In this document: positions 35,139 to 47,200 of the stretch, in pieces | Layout of the letters: every line of letters begins with the position of its first letter | How positions within the stretch are numbered: position 1 is the stretch's first letter | Assembly: GCF_042477335.2 (NCBI RefSeq) | Contig: NC_091247.1 | Span: 40,165,501-40,229,500, forward strand | Direction of reading: 5' to 3' | From: Ovis canadensis | Lineage: Eukaryota; Chordata; Mammalia; Artiodactyla; Bovidae | Length of the DNA: 64,000 bases | Position numbers and translations under genes: made by a program | Notes under the pieces: model-generated | The model's input: only the letters and a program-made list of their open reading frames with translations | Told to the model about the DNA's origin: nothing | The model's database searches: none

Positions 35139-35591
35139 CCTCGCAGGCCCCCAACCTCCGCCAACCAGCCCCAGGGCTCCGCCCTCTTTCCTAAGACGTC
35201 CCATGCGGGGGACCTAAAGCGGGAGTTTCTGCGTGTTTGTTGGTGAGGAGGGAGGGCTGTCCTAAAATATGCCTGATTCTTAGGTTCGCCCTCTGCCCAC
35301 ACCTCTCGCAGTCAGCGCGCTTTATAACCCATAATCTGTATCTGTACGAAAGGCACTAGGTAAAGCCATAACAAGTTTGTGTTGTTGGGGAAGGAAACTC
35401 TTGTGGGCCTGCACTAGAGCATCCGGCATTATCTGAGAAACCTAAAACTACTTGTTAGGTTTCTAGGGGCGCCTACGGCAGGCGGGAGGGACAAACTATC
35501 CGTAACGTTTGGACTCTGGTTTCCAGGTTTGTTTCGTCAGGGTTTGTTGGCTGTGTCCCGCTTGGCGGAGGCGAAATCTCTCGGCTGGACC

Positions 35592-35774
35592 ATGTCGGCC
35601 TTTGAGAAGCCTCAGATCATCTCGCATATCCAGAAGAGCCTCAATTACACGGTGTTTGACTGTAAGTGGATGCCCTGCAGCGCCAAATTTGTGACCATGG
35701 GCAACTTCGCACGGGGCACCGGCGTCATTCAGCTGTACGAGATCCAGCAAGGGGACCTAAAGCTGCTGCGGGAG
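35592..35774 (+). CDS. DNAAF10 (WDR92): WDR92 coding exon 1
   Basis: 61 codons, [10 protein letters not shown] to GDLKLLRE, then donor GTGGGT. The ATG context is GGACCATGT. It encodes most of the first blade. Confidence 0.96.
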
Positions 35775-38700
35775 GTGGGTGCCGGGGCGAGACCTCCCAG
35801 TTCCAAAATCTGGGACTGCTGCTGGAGGGGAGTGCGGATCTTGGGGGCGGGAGTTCTGCGTTCCTTTTTGCCAAAGCCTTTGTCCAGCGTCCCCCCAAAG
35901 CGGTGCTGAAACTGCGCGGGAGTAGCGAATCTGACCGCAGACTGAGGAATAATTCCGACGTAAAACGCTTTCGTTCGAGACCTGAATTCTCATCGGGCTA
36001 ATTCATTCCTGCTTTGCTGGTCCCTTCCTCCAGCCATCCCCACCCCTCTCCCAGGCCAGTGCGAGGTCCCTGGAGGTGACGTTATAACTTCACGTTTAAA
36101 TTCGAGGCGTTTCTGGGCAGTGCGCATTTGTTTGTGGAGAGTCTTTTTTTATTTTTATTTTTTGAATTTTATTTTTAATATAAATTTATTTATTTTAATT
36201 AGAGGCTAATTACTTTACAATATTGTATTGGTTTTGCCATACATCAACATGAATCCGCCACGGGTGTACACGTGTTCCCCATCCTGAACCCCCCTCCCAC
36301 CTCCCTCCCCGTACCATCCCTCTCGGTCATCCCAGTGCACTAGCCCCAAGCATCCTGTATCATGCATGGAACCTGGACTGGCGATTCGTTTCATATATGA
36401 TATTATACATCTTTCAATGCCATTCTCCCAAATCATCCCACCCTCTCCCTCTCCCACAGAGTCCAAAAGACTGTTCTATACATCTGTGTCTCTTGCTGTC
36501 TCGCATACAGAGTTATCGTTACCATCTTTCTAAATTCCATATATATGCGTTAGTATACTGTATTGGTGTTTTTCTTTCCGGCTTACTTCACTGTGTATAA
36601 TAGGCTCCAGTTTCATCCACCTTATCAGAACTGATTCAAATGTATTCTTTTTAATGGCTGAGTAATACTCCATTGTGTATATGTACCACAGCTTTCTTAT
36701 CCATTCATCTGCTGATGGACATCTAGGTTGCTTCCATGTCCTGGCTATTATAAACAGTGCTGCGATGAACGTTGGGGTACATGTGTCTCTTTCAATTCTG
36801 GTTTCCTCGGTGTGTATGCCCAGCAGTGGGATTGCTGGGTCATAAGGCAGTTCTTGGAGAAGGCAGTGGCACCCCGCTCCAGTACTCTTGCCTGGAAAAT
36901 CCCATGGGTGGAGAAGCCTGGAAGGCTGCAGTCCATGGGGTCGAGAAGTGTGGGACACGACTGAGCGACTTCCCTTTCACTTTTCACTTTCATGCACTGG
37001 AGAAGGAAATGGCAACCCACTCCAGTGTTCTTGCCTGGAGAATCCCAGGGATGGGGGAGCCTGGTGGGCTTCCATCTATGGGGTCACACAGAGTTGGACA
37101 CGACTGAAGCGACTTAGCAGTAGCAGAAGGCAGTTCTATTTCCAGTTTTTTAAGGAATCTCCACACTGTGCTCCATAGTGGCTGTACTAGTTTGCATTCC
37201 CACCAACAGTGTAAGAGGGTTCCCTTTTCTCCACACCTTCTCCAGCATTTATTGCTTATAGACTTTTGGATCGCAGCCATTCTGACTGGCGTGAAATGGT
37301 ACCTCATTGTGGTTTTGATTTACATTTCTCTGATAATGACTGATGTTGAGCATCTTTTCATGTGTTTGTTAGCCATCTGTATGTCTTCTTTGGAAAAATG
37401 TCTGTTTAGTTCTTTGGCCCATTTTTTGATTGGGTCGTTTATTTTTCTGGAATTGAGCTGCAAGAGTTGCTTGTATATTTTTGAGATTAGTTCTTTATCT
37501 GTGGAGAGTCTTTTAATGGGTCCAAGATAGTAAAATACTTGGTCATACAAGCAGAGCCAAAGCAGGCACTAGGATGCCTACTATGTAATTGGAGGAGACA
37601 ATCCAAAACAATTATTCTTTCAACAAGTGTCAGTTGATTGCCTGGTATTCTCCAGCTAGTAAATGACAGACAATGTCCCTGATTACTGTGGAGTTTTTTT
37701 TTCCTAGTGGGAGAGAGAATCAATTAAATAATCAAACTAACAATACATAAAACACAAACTGAGATGAATTCTCTAATGTAAAGGCACATGGTTCTATGAG
37801 AGTAAAAACAAAACCAAAAAACCAGATTTGCATTGAGTAAAAGCTAAGTAGGTCAAATTAGGAGTTGAGATTTCCAAGAGGAAACAGCTCAGCAATGAGG
37901 GAGAGAGATTATCTCCTTTTGGAACAAAACAGCTGAGAGGAGGCCTTGCAAATGCTGTAGATCATTTAAAAGATTTGTGCCTGTTTTTGTAAGAAAAATG
38001 GGACTTCAATGAAGGGCTTTATGCAGGGTGTGGCAAGGTTAGGTTTACAAGTTTTGTAAAGATTACACTAATGGAAGAATTGGAGAATGAGGATATTAAC
38101 TAACATTTTTATATCTGTTTACTAGTTTTTAAATGCCTTTAGAGCACTCCAGGACTCTTGCCTGGAAAATCCCATGGACGGAGGAGCCTGGTAGGCTGCA
38201 GTCCATGGGGTCGCTGGGAGTCGGACACGACTGAGTGACTTCATTTTCGCTTTTCACTTTCATGCATTGGAGAAGGAAACGGCAACCCACTCCAGTGTTC
38301 TTGCCTGGAGAATCCCAGGGACAGGGGAACCTGTTGGGCTGCCGTCTATGGGGTCGCACAGAGTCGGACACGACTGAAGTGATTTAGCAGCAGCAGCAGC
38401 AGCAAAAAAAAAAAAAAAAAGATCAGTTATACTCAGATGTTAGCACTGTCATAGACTACAGGGAAGTTTGTAACTCCAGGGACCAAAAACTATGGAGAGA
38501 ATCTGCTTGGAGGAGTTAGGGCCTCAACTGATAGGCAAAGGATGCATACACTTTCTCTAGGAAAGCTTAGATTAGAAAGTATGTAAGGCCTCATCCCATT
38601 TTAAATTTCTATAAATGCTACTTTTCTTGTTCAGATTGTCTTTGCTGGCCAGGCACTCTGCTCCTAAGCAAGGCATGTTCTTTCCTATCTTTCCTTATGT

Positions 38701-41700
38701 TTTTCATCATTTAGCCCCTAGTCACCTGTTGCTATTCTAAGATCCAGTTCAGATTATTTGACTATTGACATCTCATTCCTGATCCCCACATAAAGTAACT
38801 TTTCTTTATTGCTTTCCTATGGTACATAAGTACCATTATTATCTGTGCTAGAAATATATCCTTCTGTCCCATGTATCTCTAATTAGATTATAAACTCCCA
38901 GAGAGTAAGGACAGTTCTTTCTTTAGTGTGGTATAAAAGGAGCAGCCACTCAATAAGTGACTTGTTAAAAGAATGAGTGAATTTATGTCTGTAAAAGAAT
39001 ATAGCTTGGAACATTTAAATATTGATTTATTAATCACTAATTGATTGAGGCCAGGAGTTTGAACACGTAGGAAACATTGAAATTGGAGAAAGAAAATGGT
39101 GAACTATTAGGAATAAATACTAGTCAAAACTCAACCAGAGTTGAGTTTTGTGACATGTTTTTAGTAGGGCTTTATGACTTGTGTACATTTCATGAATACA
39201 CTTGTTTTGTAAAGAGAAATTGTGTTCTTTGTCTCTTCTAGAATTCTGGAAGAGTCTAGCAGTATTTTTTTTTTGAATAATTTTGCTTTTTAACTAAAGT
39301 AATGTATGTTCATGATAGAATATACCAAAAATATAGATAGGGAAAAGAAGTAAATTGATGTCACCCACCTCAACACTAGGAGTATCCACTTTTTATATCT
39401 TCACCTGTATCCTTTGAGTCTTCTCTTTCTCTACCATAAATTTTCCATTGAGAACCTATCATTTCAAGGTACTATGATAAAGAAGGACCAAAGTTATTTG
39501 AAAGACGAGTCCTTCCTCCTAAACAACCTACTGCCTAAAGTGAGGGTAAAACAAATGCACAAACAGATTTAAGAGCTTACATTGTATTTGGCTGTGATGA
39601 TGCCGTGGAAAAGAATATAGGTTAAGGACAGTCCCAGTGATTCTCAGCTCTTACTGTGCTCCAGGAGCATCTGAATGTGTATCATTACTGTTGTTTTGGG
39701 TGTACTTGGGTGTACGTGTTTTAAAATATTCGTGCCTTGGTTCCACCCCTGGAAACTGATGCACTGGGACTCTTTCTTGCCTCTAGACGAGTTTGAGTCC
39801 CAGAGGTAAGTATCTTTTAAACTTCCAACAGATGATTCTAATGAGTAGTAGGGTTGACTGTCTTCATTTTTTAGTCACTAAGTTGTGTCTTATCCTTTTG
39901 CGACTCCATGAACTGCAGCCTGCCAGGCTCCTTCTGTCCATGGGGTTTCCCAGGCAAAAATACTGGAGTGAATTGCCATTTCCTCCTCCAGGGGCTCTTT
40001 CTCACCCAGGGATCAAACCTGAGCTTCCTGCATTGGCAGGCAGGTTCTTTACCACTGAGCCGCTTAGGTACCTTTCAGTTCAGTTCAGTTCAGTTCAGTC
40101 GCTCAGTCGTGTCCGACTCTTTGCAACCCCATGAACCAGAGCACGCCAGGCCTCCCTGTCCATCACCATCTCCCGGAGTTCACTCAGACTCATGTCCATC
40201 GAGTCCGTGATGCCATCCAGCCATCTCATCCTGGGTCGTCCCCTTCTCCTCCTGCCCCCAATCCCTCCCAGCATCAGAGTCTTTTCCAATGAGTCAACTC
40301 TTCACATGAGGTGGCCAAAGTACTGGAGCTTCAGCTTTAGCATCATTCCTTCCAAAGAAATCCCAGGGCTAATCTCCTTCAGAATGGACTGGTTAGATCT
40401 CCTTGCTGTCCAAGGGACCCTCAAGAGTCTTCTCCAAACCACAGTTCAAATGCATCAATTCTTCAACGCTCAGCGTTCTTCACAGTCCAACTCTCACATC
40501 CATACATGACCACAGGAAAAACCATAGCCTTGACTAGACGGACCTTAGTTGGCAAAGTAATGTCTCTGCTTTTGAATATACTATCTAGGTTGGTCATAAC
40601 TTTTCTTCCAAGGAGTAAGCGTCTTTTAATTTCATGGCTGCAGTCACCGTCTGCAGTGATTTTGGAGCCCAAAAAAATAAAGTCTGACACTGTTTCCACT
40701 GTTTCTCCATCTATTTCCCATGAAGTGATGGGACCAGATGCCATGCTCTTCGTTTTCTGAATGTTGAGCTTTAAGCCAACTTTTTCACTTTCCTCTTTCA
40801 CTTTCATCAAGAGGCTTTTTAGCTCCTCTTCACTTTCTGCCATAAGGGTGGTGTCATCTGCATATCTGAGGTTATTGATATTTCTCCTGGCAATCTTGAT
40901 TCCAGCTTGTGTTTCTTCCAGTCCAGCGTTTCTCATGATGTATTCTGCATATAAGTTAAATAAGCAGGGTGACAATATACAGCCTTGACGTACTTCTTTT
41001 CCTATTTGGAACCAGTCTGTTGTTCCATGTCCATTTCTAACTGTTGCTTCCTGGCCTGCATACAGATTTCTCAAGAGGCAGGTCAGGTGGTCTGGTATTC
41101 CCATCTCTTTCAGAATTTTCCACAGTTTATTGTGATCCACACAGTCAAAGGCTTTCGCATAGTCAATGAAGCAGAAATAGATGATTTTCTGGAACTCTCT
41201 TGCTTTTTCCATGATCCAGCGGATGTTGGCAATTTGATCTCTGGTTCCTCTGCCTTTTCTAGGTACCTTTGGAGCTTCCCAAATGCATTTTCCTTTCTTT
41301 TCTCTCTTTTTCCCTCTTCTAAAGCTAAGTTAGTTTCTAGCTATCATTGTGCTAGTTGAATTATTAGTTAAAAAATTAGGAAACATCAAATATTAGGAAA
41401 CTTGATTTTATCCTTGTAGAACTACTTCAGCCTTGTGCTCCAGAGTCCGTGGGTGCAGGATAAAAAGGAAGGAAGAAAATGGGTCTTTGTTGGTGCCTCC
41501 TTATTACTAATCAGATAGATAGGGAATGAAGGCAGGGTCTTCGTATACAATTGAGTAGTTTGTTAAACTGCACACAGGTATCTGGCCAAGGGTTCAAGTG
41601 AAGGCTGAAATCCATCTCTCTCCAGCTTTTCCCCTCCTGTGTGAAACTTCCATCAGCCTGTAAAGGGCGCCTTCCACCCCCCCCCCCCCCGACTTGGCCC

Positions 41701-44212
41701 AAAGGACTAGGGGTGGCCCTGAAAAGTGCCACATTTGGGGATGTTTACACTTTAAAAATTAGTAATAATCTAATAAAGTTCTGCTCTCTTAGCCCCTGTG
41801 CCACTGAATTCACTGCTTGTTAACATTTGGTTGACTAAACCTTTTAATGTTAATTAAGTAGTGCCAGGATGTGGAGGAGGAAATACTGACAAGCTGTACT
41901 AGACCCACCCACAGATAGAACAAAAATAGCTCTGCTGGGAATTATTGATCATGGGCTTCCTTAATCAACTTAGAGCAAAGAGAACCAACAACTGGGGGTC
42001 AAATATGTCTGTCATCCACTGTCATTTTCAGTATCATAGCGAAAGTTAATACATTCTAATTTACTTTGTGGAACACATTTTGCAAAATAGATCTCCATTT
42101 TTTTTTTTAACCAGTTTTCTAGCAGGAAAACTTAAGTGTCCCCTGAATTCTTTTCATCTTTTCTTTTCTAAAGGTAAAACATTTAACAGGGACAAGGAGG
42201 GGTCCCTCTTATGAACTATTAGAAAGAAAAATTAACTTTACTCCAATGTCCTTTCTTAATTTAGCTAATTAACCTAGCTCAGCCTTTGAGCAAAGCGCAG
42301 CCCTCCCTGCTGTGCAGATAACAAGATGTTTACACATTTGAGTTTATTTTTCAGTATGGTTCTGTATTTTGAGTTTAATTTGATTATTGATCTTTAATTT
42401 GATTCTTTAAACATCATTTGCAACAGACTACTAGTTAAATCTTTGATATAAGAATATATGGCTATCCTTTGATAAAAGGATGCAAGAATAAAAAAATAAC
42501 AGGAAGCATAAATATCATGTTTACATTTTATGAAGACATAAAATGAAGGTAGAAACCAAAGGACACAAATCTGAAAGTAGGTTTAAGTCAGGCCTTACTT
42601 ACCTCACCAGTCTAGTTCAGGATTGGAGCATTTCTTTGGGACTTCTCAGGGCTCGGTTTTACAGAATGGGGGCTACATAGGAAATGTTTATTTAACTGAT
42701 TTACATATAGTCCTGGAGACAGCCTAGTGTAGTAGAAAGAGCTTGGAATCTACCTGACTGTAGGAATCTTTTGAACCTGCTTGTCATCTGGAAAGGGGTG
42801 TGCCAAACACTTAGTTTGCAGTGGCATGTGTTAGAAAGAGAAGGGATGGACTAGCACAGAAGGACATCAGAGCAGTATCTGATACATTGGTGTTCCATAT
42901 ACGGATGCTGTTTTTATTATTGCATATAAAATGACACCAAAAACTGTGGTCTGTCAGGTGCAAATACGGCGGAGAAAAGGGAACATGACCTCCAGCAGTG
43001 GTTTCCCTCTCTCCAGCACTGGGACTGAGAAGTTAATCCATGTTCATTTATACTTTCATTTAACAGATGTTGAGCACCAATTAAGTGTTGTACAAGTTGC
43101 TGAGGGCCCCATTCCTGTGGTATTCATTCTAGGAAGAGAGGAAATAGATAACTGAGTGAATAAAAGAATTTTGTTGATAAGTGAAATAAGATTAAACAGG
43201 GCAAGTGATTGGGATTTGGGGGTTTCACTTAAGATTAGAGGGGTGGGGAGGATCTCTTAGAGGCGTTGGTTGACATTTAAGCTGAAATCGTTGGTAGAAG
43301 ACATGAGAGGAGGGAAGACCAGTCCAGGCAGTAGGAGAGTGAAGTCACTCAGTCGTGTCCGACTCTTTGCGACCCCATGGACTGTAGCCTACCAGGATCT
43401 TTTGTCCATAGAATTTTCCAGGCAAGAGTGCTGGAGTGGGTTGCCATTTCCTTCTCCAGGGGATCCCAACCCAGGGATCGAACCCAGGTCTCCTACTTTG
43501 CGGGCAGACACTTTACCATGTGAGCCACCTGGGAAGGCCTAGTCCAGGCAGTGGGAACAGCAAATGCAAATACCCTGAGGCCGCAGGACTGGTGAGTCTG
43601 GATAACAAAAATGCAGCCGCAGGTGTGGCTGGAGTGTGAAAGGAGAGAAGCAGGAAATGAGGTCAGAGAGACCTGCAAGGTCAGCCTTCAGAGGGCTTTG
43701 TACATTTATATACCACAGGCCTTGGTGCCACTCCTATGGGTCTGTGCCTCTAAATGTAGATACATTTTTATCTCATTCCATTCATTATTTGCAATAAACT
43801 CCTCTTTTAGAATCCATGTGATGATACATGTTAAATTATCTAGTATAGGCCCCACCGTGTACTAATATTAGAGTAGTTCTCAGGTTGTTTTCTCCTAAGG
43901 TAGGAATTCTCAGATGTGTTCAGGTGTCAGTACATCTGGCCATTGTGGTGTGGTTTTTAGAACAACATGAAATATTGTAATAATCAGGTCCACCTCTGCA
44001 CAAGCACACGTTTTCCCAGTAGAAAAAAATACATGTACTCTGAGTATATATATTATATATACTTTGATATTTGCATCACAAGAAGTAACCATACATAAAC
44101 ATTTTAATCCTCATTTCCAGGTTTTCTTGATGTTTATTAGCTGGTATTTCCTAGCAGACAAACTAAAAAAGTTATTGAAGAAAACTTAAACCTGAGAAAA
44201 AATATCCATTAG

Positions 44213-44248
<36 letters not shown>

Positions 44249-47200
44249 CTATCCGTGTATCTGTGAATTTATGTTAGTGCTGGAAGATCAGTGGTTGCAG
44301 TTTTCTGGTTTCTCTATTCCACAGGGTCTAAAGGCAAAAGTTAGGTAAAGCTATAACGGAGGAAAACTTTGGCTTCCCAATTTTTTATTAGCAGCAGTAA
44401 ACACTTAGAACTGTGTGCTTCCTACAGGGACTGAAAAGTAGGGGTCAACTTTTTTCTCTTCCATGACCTAGGAGGAAGAGAGACCCCATCAGAGACTCCT
44501 GGGGAAAGCAGTGGAATTATGGGAAACAGAATCTTTAGCTGGTGGAAGAGAAGACAGTGGGTGACCAGTCTTCCCAAGGCTATTTGGGGAAGAATTTTCC
44601 CAAAGAGTTTATCAATATACGGTGCAAGCCCTCCTGTAGTGCTGAGGTCCTTTAATGGACCGGAACCTGGTGGTCCGGAGTCGACCGATAAGAAAGTAAA
44701 GGAGAGAGAAAGAGGCTGATATTCCTTGGTTTACGCAGGAAGCCAATGAAGCCCCTGCACGGGGCTTACTCTGTTCAAGAAGGCCTCAGGCGCCCTCTCG
44801 ATGGAGAGAAGGCAGAGAGGGTCTTAGAAGCCTGGGCAGGAAAATGAACTCAAGAGAGCCTCTGTGCTCCAGGGGATCAGCCTGCAAAAGAGAGAGAGGG
44901 AGAGAAAGAAAGACACAGGAACCAGAGCTCTGATGGAGCAAAGCTGTTTTAATCAACATGATGTGGGCATATATACTGTCTTACAAGGTAGTTATTCTCA
45001 GCAAAGATAAATATTAAAATTCCAGACTTACAAAACATAGGCGATCCATATTAAAGAGAGAGAGAGTTGTAAACAATCACTTTTACCATATGGTTCACAA
45101 GAAGGAAGATGGTGCTTATCACCGTATAGGAAAACTAACGAAGGAAATGCTCTCCTCTTAATTCCTGAATACTCAGTAATTAATAAGGAACAGAGAATTC
45201 CTGACAGATCCAAAACAGCACACAGGAGGCCTCCTGTGAAATGCTTCCTGACACTGTAGTTCTTAATACCCAAGACCCTGGAAGCATATTCCTGTCCCTC
45301 AGGGCCCACCTGTTTCTGACCTGAGAGGCCTGTTCACATCCTCTGCCTTAGACTGAGGGAGTCATTAGCGGTGACCTGGAGTTGGGGGAGACCCAGGCCC
45401 TGTGTGAGACAAGTGGAAGGAAGGAGTGGGGAGCTGTTTCTTCAGTTGGTCCAAGTTGAAAGTCTGAATTAGTTTAGCTATAGAAATTGTGTTCTAATAG
45501 TGTGATTAGGTGATTAGCTATAATGATTAATTAGTTGAGTGATTAGCTATATCCATATTAACATATTGTTTCAGGTATTTTATTTGGGGGAAGGGGATGG
45601 TGGGGAGGATGTAAATGATTTAGAATTGGAAACTGCTTTATTAAATTCACAAAATTTTGATCCTCCATGGTGTCCCATTGTAAGGTACGTTTTCCATAAA
45701 ATCGGAAAAATAGCTGAAATAGATGACTATCAGTTTTCTGATGTCAGATATAACTGATGCTGTCTCAGATCACCAGGGTATTAAAAAGGAGAGAAAACTG
45801 ACATTCCGTGTTCTGTTCTCACCAATACAGTCTTTTACCACCGTGTTATTGTAAAGTGAAAGGAAAGTGAAGTCGCTCAGTCGTGTCCGACTCTTTGCGA
45901 CCCCATGGACTGTAGCCTACCAGGCTTCTCTGTCCATGGGATTCTCCAGGCAGTAGTACTGGAGTGGATTGCCATTTCCTTCTCCACATGTTATTGTAGG
46001 CATCTGGTTAAACAAAATTTAATCAAAAGGTCCCGGACAGTTCCAAAGAGTCCCAGCTTTATTTTAGGCCAGGCTACCTAGTAACTGCTAGTTCGTCCAG
46101 ATCCCAAGCAGAAAGTTCAGCAGACTAGGAGTTTCCAAAGCCGCGGAGCACATGATGATTTCTTTTGAATCATGAAAGAGAAGTTCAGTTATAGTTTGTG
46201 TTAAATGAATTTTATTTTCTTCTTTGAAAATTGCTACATATACCCTATGTGGAAATACCCAACCAAACATTGAAAGTGGTAGGAAAATTGTTTTCACAAA
46301 GTATATGAAATAGGCCAACCCTAGTAGTAGGGTTGAAGATTGGCCCAGCAACTCAAAGATTATAGGGGAAGTGCCCTAGAAACTGGGGAACTCTGTGGAG
46401 GGAAAAAAATTCACACAGATATTTCTCTAAGTGAAAAAAAATCAAGTCAATGGACAATATATTGATATTATGATGCTCTCTGTATTAAACCAAATCTATA
46501 TGTAGTTGTAAATAGGTAGCAAAGGGTCTAAGAGAATGGGGATTACTTCTGGGGAATGTCAAAAGGAAACTTACTTTTCACCCTTCAGGTCTTTGGTTTT
46601 GTTTGTATCTTTATAGGGAACAGGTACTATTTTTATTGAGAATAAAAGAAAAAAAAAAGGGAACTTCCCTGGCAGTCCCATAGTTAAACTCCACCTTCCA
46701 ATGCAGCAGGTGTGGGTTTGATCCCTGGTCTGGGAACTGGGATGCCACATGCTGCAGGGTATGACCAAAAATTAAAAATGAATACGTACACATAACATTG
46801 TAAATCAACTGTAGTAAAAATTCAGAAAAGAAAAAAGTTAAAGATTGCAAGAGACGACTAAATAAAAGAAATAGTCTTGCCCTGTTGAGCTGACAGTAAA
46901 TAGAAGGTGCTATTCTGCATCTAGAGTGTGATGTGTGGATGTGTGTATATATGTGTGTGCACTCAGACACTCGGTCATGTCCAACTATTTGTGACCCCAT
47001 AGAACCTCAATTCTGTGTCCTCTAGAGTTTCCAGGGGTCAAGGCAGCTGGACATGTGGACTCCAAGATGGACTTCAGCAGGTGGAGTTTGCATGTGGCTG
47101 TTTTACTGATGTGACTGCAGTTGACCTTTGTATAGCATAGGTTTGAACTTCATGGGTCACTTATACCTGCGTATTTTTCAAGAGTTAATACTACATTACT

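Larger units (their letters stand above)
35069..35591. promoter_or_regulatory. Divergent PNO1/WDR92 promoter, GC-rich
   Basis: 523 bp separate the PNO1 ATG (minus, 35068) from the WDR92 ATG (plus, 35592). The PNO1-proximal half and both first exons are GC- and CpG-rich, consistent with a housekeeping CpG-island promoter. Visible candidate sites are an E-box CACGTG at 35110-35115, an NRF1-like palindromic CGCGCAGGCGCG at 35127-35138, and a GC box (CCGCCC) at 35179-35184. I see no convincing TATA box; TTTATAACC near 35321 is the closest match. Transcription start sites are not determinable here. Confidence 0.8.

Noticed and set aside
34726-35194. Plus-strand 154-codon and minus-strand 91-codon frames over PNO1 exon 1
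   Set aside because: GC-rich shadow frames; the PNO1 exon frame, its start context and its donor site explain the region.
35318-35330. TTTATAACC as a TATA box
   Set aside because: Poor match and ambiguous direction in a GC-rich, probably TATA-less divergent promoter.
36855-38421. Regular direct repeats suggesting a CRISPR-like or tandem array
   Set aside because: They are duplicated Bov-A2 monomers with different tails; no constant short repeats with unique spacers.
40506-41359. Several plus-strand open frames of 75-124 codons
   Set aside because: Antisense shadows of the young BovB; the true frame is on the minus strand.
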